Shown one piece after another: positions 12,019 to 23,139 of a stretch of DNA of 64,000 nt. The stretch comes from Cristatella mucedo (taxonomy: Eukaryota > Bryozoa > Phylactolaemata > Cristatellidae). Numbering within the stretch: the stretch's first letter is position 1; every line of letters begins with the position of its first letter. The position numbers and the translations under genes are program-made. The notes under the pieces are model-generated. The model was not told the origin of the DNA. It did not search any database and was given only the letters and a program-made list of their open reading frames with translations. The stretch spans positions 3,836,501 through 3,900,500 of the forward strand of contig WPIO01000014.1 in the NCBI GenBank assembly GCA_009760855.2. Reading direction: 5' to 3'.

Positions 12019-13303
12019 GTCATAAAGACTATGTGGGTGTTACGCCGGCGAGTTTTGTATAGCGCACTCGCAGCCTAAGCGGCTTTCGGTACGCATTCGG
12101 TAGCCAACAGACTTCGTCTCACGCAGCAAAGAGGAAGTGGGAAGCATAGCAGAGTCAGGAGAGCAGTTGAGGTAGTGGGTGGCTTGGAAGTAGCAGCTCA
12201 GGACCGCTGAAAACGATGAACCATAGTCGGCAGCAGGAGAGTATTTTTCGTTGCGTAAGAAATGTGGAAGCAAGTTCCACAGTCTAGGATCTGCAGAGCT
12301 AAAGCTTCTATCGCCAACGGTCTTTAAGCGGAGAAATGGAACAGCTAATTTATTGTCCACACAGGACCTGAGGGCGCGAAGAGGCTGAAACTGATGCAGC
12401 AGTTCAGCTAGGTACGAAGGAGCCAAGCCATGGCAGACCTTGTGGGTCAGCGTAAGGACTTTGCTCTGTATCCGTGACTCAACCGGCAGCCATCCTAGCT
12501 TTTTTAGCAAAGGAGACACTTGCTCAAACCTCTGGGACTTGAAGACTAGCCTTGCAGCCATATTCATAGTCAGCTGCAGTGGCCTAGTCTCTCTTTGGTA
12601 GCCCAGCCAAAAGGGAATTACAATAATCAAGCCGAGACAGAACTAAGGAGCTAGTTACATTTTTTGCAAGCCACTGTGGAAGACAGCTCCTAATCTTTGA
12701 TAGGGATCGGACGTGATGGCTAGCTGTAGAAGCACGTTTTCTGAATGAAGCTTTAAAAAAATTGAGGCAGCTGTCGAAAACGACACCTAAATTTCGAGCA
12801 CGTGGTGATGGTCGCACAAAAGCATCACCTATTAGAAGAGCAAAGCTTTTTAATCCAGCCACACGCTTAGGGTGTCCTATGACCAGCAGTTGGCTTTTAT
12901 CATCATTTAGTTTCAAGAAGTTTTCCGAAATCCGGGATCGAATGTCGGCAAGGCAAGCATTCAGTTTCTCAGTTGCTGCAGCAGATTCCGACGGTTTAAA
13001 TGACAAATACTGCTGAGTATCGTCAGCATAAAAGTGATATCCTATTCCATGGGCCTTAATCACTTTCCCCAGATGTTGAGTATAAATGGAGAACAGCAAG
13101 GGACCGAGTATAGACCGTTGAGTGACTCCATAGGTGACCCTTCTCGTGTGTGAGACCTGACCCCCACACGACACGGATTGAACACGATCAGACAAGTACG
13201 ATTTGAACCACGCTAGTGCTTCGTGTGCCAGACCGATCGTTATTCTCAGTCGTTCAAGTAGAACATCGTGATCAATGGAACTAAGGAATTCATTATCACC
13301 GAA
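12019..13303 (-). repeat. LINE family B copy, 5'-truncated inside the RT domain
   Basis: The minus strand encodes, in two frames, the second half of an L2/CR1-type ORF2: SSIDHDVLLERL, GPLLFSIYTQ, HFYADDTQQY, then the C-terminal region ending RLGCECAIQNSPA. It is shifted in frame near 12620 and several catalytic-region residues differ from the plus copy (for example a GVTQRS block instead of GVPQGS). It ends at the family B 3' terminus cataaagactatgtggg at 12019-12037. Confidence 0.85.
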
Positions 13304-13531
13304 CCGATTGGTTCGGATTCTTTCAACGATGAATTGTGAATTTTTACAGTGCACAGTATTGAATCTGTTGATTTTGCAAGATTGCCGTGTGTAGTGAAGA
13401 CCGTGGCCATGACTCTCGTAGGCAATAACATGGTCAACATGATAGCTATGGTTACGTCAAGAGATAGCTAATTTTACCCTTGTTGCGAATGCCAATTTGC
13501 ATGGAGATCGTTTGATTGGTTCACGAGAAAA

Positions 13532-13703
13532 AAATCCTAGCTGATTAAACAGCCTCTTTTGTATAGCGACAGAAGAGCCTTCACGGCTATCACCACCGCT
13601 TGCATCGGCGATAAAGGATCGCTCACCGCAGGAATCGAACCCAAGACCTCGGGACCGAGGTCGTGAAAAACATCCACCTTACCTATTGTGCCATCACGGC
13701 TCA
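13532..13703 (-). repeat. SINE family S1 (tRNA-derived)
   Basis: On the minus strand it begins with gagccgtgatggcac (A-box-like), then a long hairpin CACGACCTCG/CGAGGTC, then ggttcgattcctgcgg (perfect B-box GGTTCGATTCC), the short hairpin gcgat/atcgc and the tail aggctgtttaatcagctag. At least seven other copies share this layout. Transcription by RNA polymerase III is inferred from the boxes. Confidence 0.75.
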
Positions 13704-13709
13704 CCAAGG

Positions 13710-14465
13710 ATTAATAAACGTGCTTGAAGGGGATAGATCCCATATTGTTGGGGGGCATACCTCCCCACTCCCATACTATACTGCCTTATCCGAAAATACT
13801 CGCAAATCTCCGCCACGACAAACACTCGGACTTGATCCTATATACAAATTGCTATTATAGGGCCAATACCACCCCTGTACTTGAGGCACCTCCGCCTAAC
13901 GTCGCAAGCGACCCAATGTGACCTGGGTGGAAAAGACAGAAAAGTGGACCAAAAAGTTCGTCGCCTGTCGAGCGACTGCTGGAAGTGTGCTAACACAGCG
14001 TCATATTGCCCTGTTTTCTCGCATGATCGCTTATCAAGCCGAGAGAAAATATGCTATATTAAAAATGCACATAATTTACTTTAAATAACTGGTGTGTTGA
14101 GTTCAGGAGGTCTTTTAGACGCAGTTTTCTTATTTGGCTGTGCTATAGCTGAGGAAATCAGAATTAGAAAGCACGGCAGTGCTTGAATCATTCTCGATAC
14201 GGTTTTGTAAAATGTGAGTTGTCAACAGGAAACCGTAGTTGACGAACGCCACTCAACAAAAGATGTTTGCAGCTAATTGAATAGAATATTGGCCGTCTGG
14301 CAGTACTGCTGTGCCAAGCTCACCGTACGGAGCATCAACATCCTTAGGCAGCGTGCTGTGATTAGCAAATGTAGGTCGCATCCGTTTAGCATGATTTGGA
14401 GCTCGTTTTATGAAGCTAATTTTTTTGACGATTTCGTATCCGGAGCCCTTCAAAAGAAAGGGGAT
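13710..14465. other. no gene recognised
   Basis: AT-rich DNA without a supported coding frame or a repeat matching another part of the window. Confidence 0.3.

Positions 14466-14467
<2 letters not shown>

Positions 14468-14526
<59 letters not shown>
14468..14526. repeat. (CT)n microsatellite
   Basis: About 59 bases of CT repeat; the surrounding serine-leucine frames are artefacts of it. Confidence 0.95.
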
Positions 14527-14528
<2 letters not shown>

Positions 14529-14529
14529 G

Positions 14530-15110
14530 AGAAAGACTCGCGAGGCGGAACTTTTGACGGCGCGCCTCCAGGAGCCCTCTCTCGCGAGCTGCCCTCAAAT
14601 TTAGCGGCCCCGTGGAGACCGGACGTCGAAGCTGTGCGCGCCGAAAGCGTGCCGCCCTCTAAAGTACTCTAAAAACTGCCGTAGCCTGCTCTAGACAGCA
14701 GAGTCCTCGAATACGCGCGCACGCCGAGGGCCCGGGCTCGGACGGGTTCTTCTTCTTGGGAGACTGTGAAGCCACGCTCGGCAGAAAGCACCGTTGGACG
14801 GACTGGAAGCGGTCGGCATGGACCTCCGCGGCCGCAGAAACGCCCATAAAAATGCGCGCCGCAGGCGAGGCACCCTGAGTGACGATCTTCGGCGGAAAAA
14901 ATCGGCATACCGCCGCTTTAGATGAAGTGTTTCGCCTCATGGTGCTCACCCGACGGCGCCGTTCAGCACGCGTCTGCAAAGGATCGTTATTTCCGCTTGG
15001 AGAGCCCAAAGCTATTCGTCGAATGCTGTCCGCCCTGCAGGCCTTTGGAGACTCGTCTAAAGAATGACCGCTGCAGCCGCCCTGGAAACATAGCCACTTC
15101 AGTCAAAGTA
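14530..15110. other. CpG-rich block of unknown role
   Basis: High GC with frequent CG dinucleotides, bounded by a microsatellite and AT-rich DNA. Several frames are open on both strands but none has recognisable motifs. It may be an orphan CpG island or part of an unknown repeat. Confidence 0.25.
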
Positions 15111-15147
15111 TATGAAAGGCCCGCCGGAAACCAACAAAAAAATATAA

Positions 15148-15285
15148 TTCATTTATATGGCGCCCCAAGAGAACTTAATCTGTATTCAGGCGCTTCACAT
15201 ATGCCTCGGGGCTCGAGCCCACGACCTCAGTCACACCTTAGTCAGGGCGAGCACCTTAACCGCTAGACCAAACCAGCTCGGCAAA
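15148..15285 (-). repeat. SINE S2: tRNA-like head joined to LINE A-type 3' tail
   Basis: The minus strand begins with a tRNA-like head: tggtctagcggttaagg (A-box) and gtgggctcgagcccc (B-box-like). It runs straight into atgtgaagcgcctgaat...gttctcttggggcgcc, which is the family A LINE hairpin tail. The junction of a tRNA head to a LINE tail is how many SINEs borrow LINE machinery. Confidence 0.6.
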
Positions 15286-15534
15286 AGCCTTTCGCGGTGA
15301 GGATGCGACCTCACCAGCCTCCTTGGCTTCATCCAAATGGGAGCGAAGTGAAGCCATTTCCGGGAGTCACACTTTGACGCTGCGCGCCCACGGCGAACTG
15401 CTCGACGGGCCTCTAGAGCCGCACTCTGGGGCCGGTACCGTTCCTAATAGCTCGGTGGCCATCGGGGTAGGGGAGATGCTGCCCGACTTCTAAAGCGTGA
15501 ACTTCGTTTGATCACGTGTGTGTGTTTATATATA

Positions 15535-15698
<164 letters not shown>

Positions 15699-15718
15699 TT
15701 AGTTATACATTCATCAAC

Positions 15719-15806
15719 ATAGGGGAATGTCCTATCCGGGGGATGTCGGGGGGGGAATGTCCTAGGGTCCACGGGGGGGGGAATGTCCAGGGGGAAATGT
15801 CCTGCA
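15719..15806. repeat. short G-rich minisatellite
   Basis: Four to five imperfect copies of a unit around GGGGAATGTCCT, separated by G-runs of 5-9 bases. G-runs on one strand could form a quadruplex; this is inference. Confidence 0.7.
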
Positions 15807-16094
15807 ACTGTCAAAGGGGCATTCCCGAGAGTTGCACCGCTTCCACGTCATCTCTGCCGGGAGACCCGATGTCATCCTAACCACTTTACATTTCATAACA
15901 CTTTAGGTAAATGGTGCTTATTGCGACCTTGGAATATCTTTACTCACTGACATTATGTGTGCATGATGTTTTAAGGTGCGTTTACACTATCGACTTTCCA
16001 CCTTACCAATACCGACTTTCCTCTCCTAGCTAAGGCATTTACATTTACAATGCACAGAAGATTTATAGCCGACCTAAAGCCTCCCGTAACCCCT

Positions 16095-16950
16095 GCTCAA
16101 ATAATAATAATAATGCACTTGATAAAGCGCCCTCAGAGAACTTAATCTCTTTCTAGGCGCTTTACATTTGCTGCAAAGGGACATGCAATTGAACGGTAAG
16201 TAAAATCATGCTTGAAAAACAAACAAAATGAATAATATGGTTAGGGAAGACATGCACAGGGTCAGCATGCAAATGTGATTAGTGGCAGCATGCACAGTGT
16301 CAGCACGCATAAGCACATCAAGGACGAATCACAGGGACCCACTAAATGCTGCCCTAAATAGGTGTTTTTAAGTTCCTTTTAAATGTGGTCAGGTCAGGGG
16401 ATGTTCTGACGCAGGTCGGGAGGGAGTTCCAGGCTTTGGGAGCATGCAAACTAAATGCACGGTCTCCAAAGGATTTAAGGTTTGTACAAGGTATTTGTAG
16501 ACTGTTGGATTCCGAAAAGCGGGTGGCACGATGCTTGGCCTGATAGGGTAGTATATCTGAGAGATAGGCTGGAGCCATAGAATGAAGGGACCTACAAGTG
16601 AGTGACAAAACCTTGAAGTGAATCCGTTGCTTGACTGGTAGCCAGTGCAGGTCGGCGAGAAGTGGAGTAATATGGCAACTGCGACGCTCACGACAGACAA
16701 GCCTAGCTGCAGAGTTTTGCACCAGCTGCAATCGCCTGATCGCACATGCTGGTAGGCCAGCAAGCAGTGAGTTGCAGAAGTCGAGACGGGATGTCACGAA
16801 TGCATGGACCAACTTGGACGTGGTATCCTCATCTAAACAAGCCCGAATTTTAGCAATGTTATGAAGCTGAAAGTAGGCAGATTTGAAATGCCGGAGGCTG
16901 GATAATACTCGAAGATTCCCCGTAGAAGCCACCGCTGCAGTAACCGTTGC
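16095..16950 (-). repeat. LINE family A 3' copy with long C-terminal ORF2 fragment
   Basis: From the ATT repeat and hairpin tail at 16098-16172 the minus strand reads back through the 3' UTR into about 195 open codons of the ORF2 C-terminal region: KIRACLDEDTTSKLVHAF, RLDFCNSLLAGLP, LQLVQNSAARLVCR, LHWLPVKQRIHFKVL and APKAWNSLP. These are the conserved post-RT blocks of L2/CR1 elements. The open frame suggests a fairly young insertion, 5'-truncated downstream of the RT domain. Confidence 0.85.
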
Positions 16951-17334
16951 AGGTGAGAATATGAAGGGGAAGAAGAAAAAGGCGAGCATACAAGAAAGGC
17001 TTATTGGAAAAGTGTCTAGTGTTAATTAACGCGTGCCGCTATTGGTGTGCGGGTGTATTTCATATACAGACGCGCGGCGTCTACGTTGTAGGAGTCAGGT
17101 GAAGCAGTGGCTACAAAGCATAAACATCCCACAAACGGGACTTGCCCTGAACGCTTCGGTAAAGCTCTAGTGAGCGAAGTTCGGCCATTTTTGTTTGTTC
17201 GGAAGTGTACGTGACCCACCCACGGGTTTTGATCGGTCGGCTAGTACAGCAAGGAAGCTCAAGATAGAAGCAGCTTCTACTTCTTGACAGGTAGCCTAAT
17301 TTGGCTCCACCCCAAGATCGCGAAGTTCTTCGCT

Positions 17335-17485
17335 TACCCCCCTAACCATGTTATTCATGTTTATCAAGCATGATATTACTCACCATTCAATCGCGCTTCC
17401 CTTTGCAGCAAATGTAAAGCGCCTAGAAAGAGCTTGAGTTCTCTGAGGGCGCTTTATCAAGTGCATTATTATTATTATTATCATT
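17335..17485 (+). repeat. LINE family A 3' tail
   Basis: It contains cctaaccatgttattcatg, then gcaaatgtaaagcgcctag, the loop, gagggcgctttatcaag and an ATT repeat. It abuts the family B fragment that starts at 17488, so one may have inserted at the end of the other. Confidence 0.75.
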
Positions 17486-17487
17486 AC

Positions 17488-18055
17488 CCACAAAGCCCAC
17501 CATGGCTTGGCTTCTTCATACCTAGTTGAACTTCGGCACTAATTTAAGCTTCATCGGCGACAGAAGCTATTTTCTGCAGGTCCTAGACTGTGGAACTCAC
17601 TACTACAATTCTTACGCAGCTACAACTACTCTCCTCCTGCTGACTATGGCACACTCTTTCCAGCCGTCCTGAGCTGCTACTTGGCGAGCCGTGACGGCAC
17701 GCTAGGTAAGGCAGTCGCTTTTCACGACCTCGGTCTCGAGGTCGTGATTTTGAATCCTGCGGTTGGCGATCCTTTATCGCCACTGCGAGAGGTGGTGATA
17801 GCCATAAAGGCTATTCTGATGCTATACAAAAGAGACTGTTAAATCAGCTAGTATTTTTTACTCACCACCCCAGCTGCTCTCCTGACTCAGCTATACTTTC
17901 TCTTGGTTAAATGAGATGAAGTGTATTGGCTACCGAATGCGTACTGGAAGTCGCCAAGGCGTTGAGTGCACTATGCAAAACTCTCCTGTGTAATACTCAC
18001 ATAGTCTTTGTGGACTCCCAGCCGGAGATACATTGCATTACCTTACAACCAGTGA
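17488..18055 (+). repeat. LINE family B 3' fragment, interrupted by a SINE
   Basis: It matches the end of the family B copy at 30.44-30.88 kb (atggcttggcttcttcata, gacagaagctattttctgc, ggctaccgaatgcgtac, aaaactctcctgtgtaa, catagtctttgtgga) with an internal deletion. It is split at 17683-17858 by an S1 SINE. The order of events is LINE first, SINE second. Confidence 0.75.
17683..17858 (+). repeat. SINE family S1, nested in LINE B
   Basis: gagccgtgacggcacgctag, the hairpin CACGACCTCGGTCTCGAGGTCGTG shortened at its loop, a B-box mutated to ttttgaatcctgc, ggcgatcctttatcgcc and the tail actgttaaatcagctag are all present. No clear target-site duplication was found. Confidence 0.75.
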
Positions 18056-18337
18056 CGTAGCCGCTCAAACTAGAGGGAAATTGATGCCACGTCGGTGCAA
18101 AATCGGTGCCGAGTTAGGAGGAAAGTCGATAGTGCAAACGCAGCTTTAATCTTTAAAATGTTTCAGCGGTTCACTTCAAATTAAGAGAGCAGCCTTTCGG
18201 GCGTCACTTTTAAGCAGTCAAATCAATGAAATACATAGAGGCCCACTATTAAACTTTTCTGGGATTAGTAAAGCGATCCATTGCGGTTTAGCATTGGGTC
18301 AACTATCATCTTTGCTGCCCACCGGTAGGTTTTGCAA

Positions 18338-18432
18338 TCTTACAATAATGATAATACATTTGTATAGTGACCTCACAGAACTGAATCTTTTTCTAGGCAC
18401 GTAACAGATGCAGTATAGAAAGCATTACCAAA
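18338..18432 (-). repeat. diverged LINE A-type 3' tail
   Basis: The minus strand keeps gtgcctagaaaaagattcag, ttctgtgaggtcac and an ATT-like end, but the stem is heavily mutated. Older than the other tails. Confidence 0.5.
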
Positions 18433-18439
18433 TGATTGA

Positions 18440-19439
18440 TGTTAACACCTGAAAGCAGTAGGCGCGAAGTGTAAATTAGTAGCCTACCCAGCCACGTCAC
18501 GTGCTTTCTCCTTGCAGAGCCTCGAAAAAGAGTAGCAACAAGAATAGCAACAAGACGGACCCAGCGAGATGCGTTATCACAAGATCCTTTGGTGGCGATT
18601 CTATCGAGCTGATTAATTGCAATTTTTTAATAAATAACAGCAAGCACTGCTTTCCTTGACAATGCTCTTACAGCTGCCTTTACAATTGGTGACGATTTCT
18701 CTCTGGTTTGGGCTGCCAGGTTACCACACCTGAGGGCTGCAGTCAAATCGGTCGACAGTCAAGAAGGAGAAGCTGCCTTTTATAAGCTCCTCGTTGTACC
18801 AGCCCACCAATCGAAACTCAAGGGCGTCTTAGCTTGTCGGATGTGTTCGGACTTCGTATATACCTGTGTACACAGAATACAGAATATTGCTTAGTGGTAT
18901 AATCTCTCTTAACAGGTTTTTCTGTCCAAACTGCCTCAGCCTTTCGACCTTCCTGAAGGTTGTCAGATCAATGGGTGGCATGGCAGTTTTGCCCTAGAGC
19001 ATGTGCCCGATATCCAGGTTGCACAACTGCTAATAGTCTTGCTTAGCACGGCTGTTGTGTTAGATCAAATTTGTAAGGCTCTACTGACGACACCAACACT
19101 TGAGAAGCGATTTGAGTGCCCCGATGAAAGATGGGCTCGAAAGAGAGAAAAATCCCGCCGTCCTCATCGCCTTGCAGCCCAAGCCCCTCCCCTCCTTCCG
19201 CCGGTGCTGCTGCTGCTGCTGCTGCTGCCCTGGGGCTCCTGCAGCCAGGCAGCCAATTGACAGGTCTTTCCATGGCTTCAATCGCTTTTGTTCAGCATGA
19301 CAATGAGCGAGAATGTTGATTGAGCGCATGCTGCTTGCCGACAGTTGCTCCAATTTGCAGAAATTATTGGCCGCCAATGATGACCCATTTGTACACACCG
19401 CAGTGAGCTGCTGGTGCCCCGTCGCTGATGCTGCCAGCT

Positions 19440-19487
<48 letters not shown>

Positions 19488-19585
19488 ACGCTCTCTCTTT
19501 CTCTCTCGTGCTCGGCTACTTTTTCTGATATTTAGTTAACGGACCCTCAGATACACGGAACTTGCTCGGTTTCTCGGTTTGGTGG
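18440..19585. other. no gene recognised; short (CTG)8 and (CT)n tracts
   Basis: A CTG triplet tract is at about 19204-19228 and a CT tract at 19444-19508. The 85-codon frame at 19003 runs through the CTG tract and is not convincing. The 5' end of the gene beginning at 19591 would have to lie here. Confidence 0.3.
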
Positions 19586-19590
19586 TCTAC

Positions 19591-19773
19591 ATGGAGACGA
19601 CGCCACCTTACGCTTCGGGTAAAGATGCCGGTGCAGGTCATGCGGCTGCAGATCAAGATGACGACGAAGAGGATTGCAGGTGCTGTTCAGCACCGTCGTC
19701 GTGTGGCTGGGATTGTGAAGTTGACATATTGTCGATGGATTTAGGCATGGACTGCAAGAATCTGGTTGTCGAA
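19591..19773 (+). CDS. unknown gene U1, candidate exon 1
   Basis: ATG at 19591 opens 61 codons: METTPPYASG, an acidic run DQDDDEED, then a Cys-rich part CRCCSAPSSCGWDC and the end NLVVE. The donor GAA|GTACGT leaves phase 0. I do not recognise the family. The start context is poor (T at -3), so translation could begin in an unseen upstream exon. Its support is the coding-like composition, a near-consensus donor and the phase match with the next blocks on the same strand. Confidence 0.4.
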
Positions 19774-19952
19774 GTACGTAAAACTAAGCATGCTTACATT
19801 CATGTTATGGATACTGCTAGTGCTAACACCGTTCTTTAAACATAAGCAACCACAATTTTGAGAGCTGTTGCTCTCTTCTCATTTCTATAGAGTATGCAGA
19901 AGGCATCAGACGGCACTTAGGCCACTGATTACCATGCTTTTTCATTCTTTAG

Positions 19953-20054
19953 TGGGCTCCTTTTTGCTGTCACCCCTTGATACCCCTCGGCGTGTACCCG
20001 GTGGCTGTCTGCACAAAAAAGTGCCGACAGGAGGTGGAAGGCAGCTTTTACTAT
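19953..20054 (+). CDS. unknown gene U1, candidate exon 2
   Basis: After an acceptor with a pyrimidine tract (ttcattctttag) the phase-0 frame reads WAPFCCHPLIPLGVYP, VAVCTKKCRQEVEG and SFYY. The proposed donor TAT|GTAACC is weak; without it the frame stays open to TGA at 20169-20171, giving a further 38 residues with CPADHGKPSC. The Cys-rich character continues that of exon 1. An alternative acceptor is ccgacag before GAGGTGG. Function unknown. Confidence 0.3.
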
Positions 20055-20601
20055 GTAACCCCGGGCACATTGGATTATGCGCATTGTCCAGCTGACCATG
20101 GAAAGCCTAGTTGCAGCCGGGTCGGCGGTGGGCGCAACTACCTACGATCGCCTGCTTGCCTGCCCCTCTGACTGCGTTGATGCCTTCCGATCGGGCGGCC
20201 CCGGTTGGTTGCACTACATTCTCCTGCAATTCATGGCCTGCATTTGGCCTCGCATTTGACAATGCTTTCCTGAATGGTCATTGAAGATCGGTATGGAACA
20301 CTGTGACTGCTGCACAATGTTCAGGTGCCTTTTTCTCAGAGTCAAAATTCATCGGCTGGCCAACTGCCACTTTGGACTACTAGCACCCTGGCATGCTATA
20401 TTACTGGGTGATTGATTTTCTGCATTTGTCGCAAGACTTCTTCTATTGTGCTTGCTAATGACTTTGCAAGCTGTGGCTCTTTGTGAGGCGCCTGGGCAAG
20501 CAAGAGTCTGTATGCATGCAAAGCACATGTCAGGCCGAACCAGCTGGGTAGGTTTTGCAGCCAAGGACATGCCCCTGTTGGCAACGGCCGACACCCTCTT
20601 T

Positions 20602-20847
20602 AATAAGTTTGTAAAGAAAAAATGCATTACAATCTCTCAGAGACTTCAAGTGAGCTAGAAGTATCACTGAGCTGTCGGTTCACCCCAATCACCATGCATG
20701 ACGATCAGTCCGAACAGCTGGCAAAGAACAAGTCAAAATATGCAGCTTATTGGTTGAAAAGTGGAAATGACTCATAAGTCGTGGATGTTGTGTGCTCTAT
20801 GTCTAATCAGTAAATGTGCATTCCTAAAGATCTTTTGTAGCTGGCTT
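20602..20847 (+). repeat. left arm of a 2.1 kb inverted-repeat unit
   Basis: This arm is the reverse complement of 22484-22727, by eye at roughly 88-90% identity over most of its length (for example gatcagtccgaacagctggc and aatatgcagcttattggttg occur in both). The arms end together at aataag outside and ctggctt inside. The layout is that of a DNA transposon or fold-back element; no transposase is visible inside. Confidence 0.75.
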
Positions 20848-20964
20848 CAAGTGCCAAACGCAGAAGGGGCCGAGGAGGTGCTGTCGGTGCAAGATTGTCA
20901 CTGGAGCAGCAGGCCAGGGTCCGAGTAGAGTAGGGCAACAGTTATACTTTTAGGTCACTTCATT

Positions 20965-21455
20965 CTTTGGTTCCGGCTTGTCTCTCAGATCTACTCCCCC
21001 ACCAGGCCAAGCATCGTACCTCTTGCTTTTCGGAATCAAACAGTTTACCAATGCCTCGTACAAACCTCAAATCCTTTGGAGACCATACATTTAGCTCGTA
21101 TGCTCCCAAAGCCTGGAACTCACTCCCGACTTTCGTCACAACATCCCCTCACTTGACCACATTTAAAAAGAACTTAAAAACACACCTATTTAGGACAGCA
21201 TTTACTGGATCCCTGTGATTCGTCCTTGATGTGCTTATGCGTGCTGACACTGTGCATGCTGCCACTAACCACATTTGCATGCTGACCCTGTGCATGTCAC
21301 CACTAACCATGTTATTCATGTTGTTTATCAAGCATGATATTACTCACCATTCAATTTCGTTTCCCTTTGCAGCAAATGTAAAGCGCCTAGATAGAGATTG
21401 AGTTCTCCGAGGGTGCTTTATCAAGTGCATTATTATTATTATTATTATTACATAA
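20965..21455 (+). repeat. LINE family A 3' copy inside the inverted-repeat unit
   Basis: It opens with ACLSDLLPHQAKHRT and 84 codons of the C-terminal ORF2 region through APKAWNSLP to a stop at 21216-21218, then the family 3' UTR, hairpin 21380-21420 and ATT repeat. It is almost the same as 27345-27812. The hairpin's 3' strand carries a change that keeps pairing as G-U. Confidence 0.85.
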
Positions 21456-21587
21456 CTGGTGAAGGACACCACAACCCCTACGTAGTGAACGATAACTAAG
21501 AGAGAAAAGTCCTACCAAGATGCCCTGGCAAGCCAGGAGGTACGACGGATCAATTGGCCTCGGCCAGCCACTCTCACCCTAGGAGCA

Positions 21588-21766
21588 ATAAAAATACTAG
21601 CTGATTTAACAGCCCCTTTTGTATAGGGACATGAGAGCCTTTATGGCTATCACTGCCACTTGCAGTGGCAATAAAGGATCGCCCTCAGCAGGATTCGAAC
21701 CCTACGACTTCGAGACCCCGAGGTTGTGAAAAGCATCCGCCTTACTAGTGTGCCATCATGGCTTAC
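21588..21766 (-). repeat. SINE family S1
   Basis: The minus strand has gccatgatggcacactag, a degraded long hairpin, gggttcgaatcctgc (B-box with one extra change), ggcgatcctttattgcc and aggggctgttaaatcagc. It also lies between the inverted arms. Confidence 0.75.
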
Positions 21767-21995
21767 CGAATATACGATGCCCGGCTAGCTAACGACTGGC
21801 AAGCCGTGTAAGAGCAGCTGGGGCTAGGCTCCTCAGACACTCTGCTGCCCAACGAGCCCAACAGAACTTCTCGAAGATTGGGCTGGTTCTGAGCAGAGTG
21901 CGTAGTCTGTTGCCCACCAGAAGATAAGTCGGTGGAAGCTGCTGCCAGTGATTGCATGAGCAAGGGATGGACAGAGGGTGAGAGAGTAAGTGAGG

Positions 21996-21996
21996 A

Positions 21997-22028
<32 letters not shown>

Positions 22029-22077
22029 CAAGAGAAAGAAAGAGCAAAAGAGAGAGAGAGGGAGGGAGGGAGGGAGG

Positions 22078-22146
<69 letters not shown>

Positions 22147-22165
22147 AGAGGGAGAAAGAGCAAAA
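21996..22165. repeat. (GA)n / GGGA microsatellite
   Basis: A purine tract of about 170 bases with a block of GGGA tetramers near 22059-22084. Frames through it are artefacts. Confidence 0.9.
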
Positions 22166-22483
22166 GAGAGCATGCACAATTGTATCATGAATGCACTTGA
22201 AACAAGAGCTTTCTCAGGTTTCAAAGACTTACATTCTCGGGGAGGATGCAATTGAAGCCTTTTTCAACTGGCACCAGCAATCAGACAAACCGAGGGAATA
22301 TCAATTATCACCTTAGGATTGCTGCTGTTCACCAGTCTCTCTGCTTCTGCTGCAAAAGATGTCCATCATAAGCATGCTGCTACGAGCTCCAACAGCTCCA
22401 ACCTGTGTATTTGGTTAGACTCACTAGGCCACCTAATATGTGTAAAAAAATGTGTATTGCTGACCACAGGGTTAATAATTTAA

Positions 22484-22727
22484 GAAGCCAGCTACAAAAG
22501 ATCTCTAGGAATGCACATTTAACTGTTTAGATATAGAACACACGACATCCATAACATGTGAGCCGTTTCCATTTTTCAACCAATAAGCTGCATATTTTGA
22601 CTCGTTCTTTGCCAGCTGTTCGGACTGATCGTCATGCAAAGTGATTGGGACAAACCAACAGCTCAGTGATACTTATAGCTCACTTCAAGTCTCTGGGATA
22701 TTGTAATACAATTTTTGTTAACTTATT
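22484..22727 (-). repeat. right arm of the 2.1 kb inverted-repeat unit
   Basis: It is the partner of 20602-20847. Outside the arm the sequence no longer matches, so both ends are sharp. Between the arms lie a LINE A copy, an S1 SINE and the GA tract, all probably later insertions or expansions. Confidence 0.75.
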
Positions 22728-23139
22728 AGTTATTTGTTAACTATATACTTGGGAAGTCTTGGACAGGTCAGGCTCAGAACTAGACGTGCTCGTGTTAATA
22801 GAACCTAATCATAGTGATTATAGGTCATTTGTACAGCCCTTAAAAGAACTGTATCTACCCAGGCGTTTTAAAACTCAATTGAATCAATTTCCTAGTGTTA
22901 ATGATATGTACGATACCATACGTAGACAAGCACTAAAAAGGCAACAAATATCATGCTTTGGACAGCATGCTAAAGCACACAAGAAGATACCCAGGGCTAC
23001 CAGTTGGAATGACATCTGGCTAGTATCATGCACCGAATTGCGCATGCATGACAGTTCAGCAGACAAAGCACTCCGGAACAAAAAAAGGCAAGTTCACTGT
23101 GGAGAAGGGGTGGCTGACCGGAACTGAGTGCATCTTTCC

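Noticed and set aside
15200-15285. Functional tRNA gene
   Set aside because: Acceptor stem does not close and the sequence continues into a LINE tail; it is a SINE head.
22759-23127. 122-codon plus frame with KELYLPRRFKTQLNQFPS
   Set aside because: Protein-like in part, but without boundaries or a family, and it runs into a LINE remnant.
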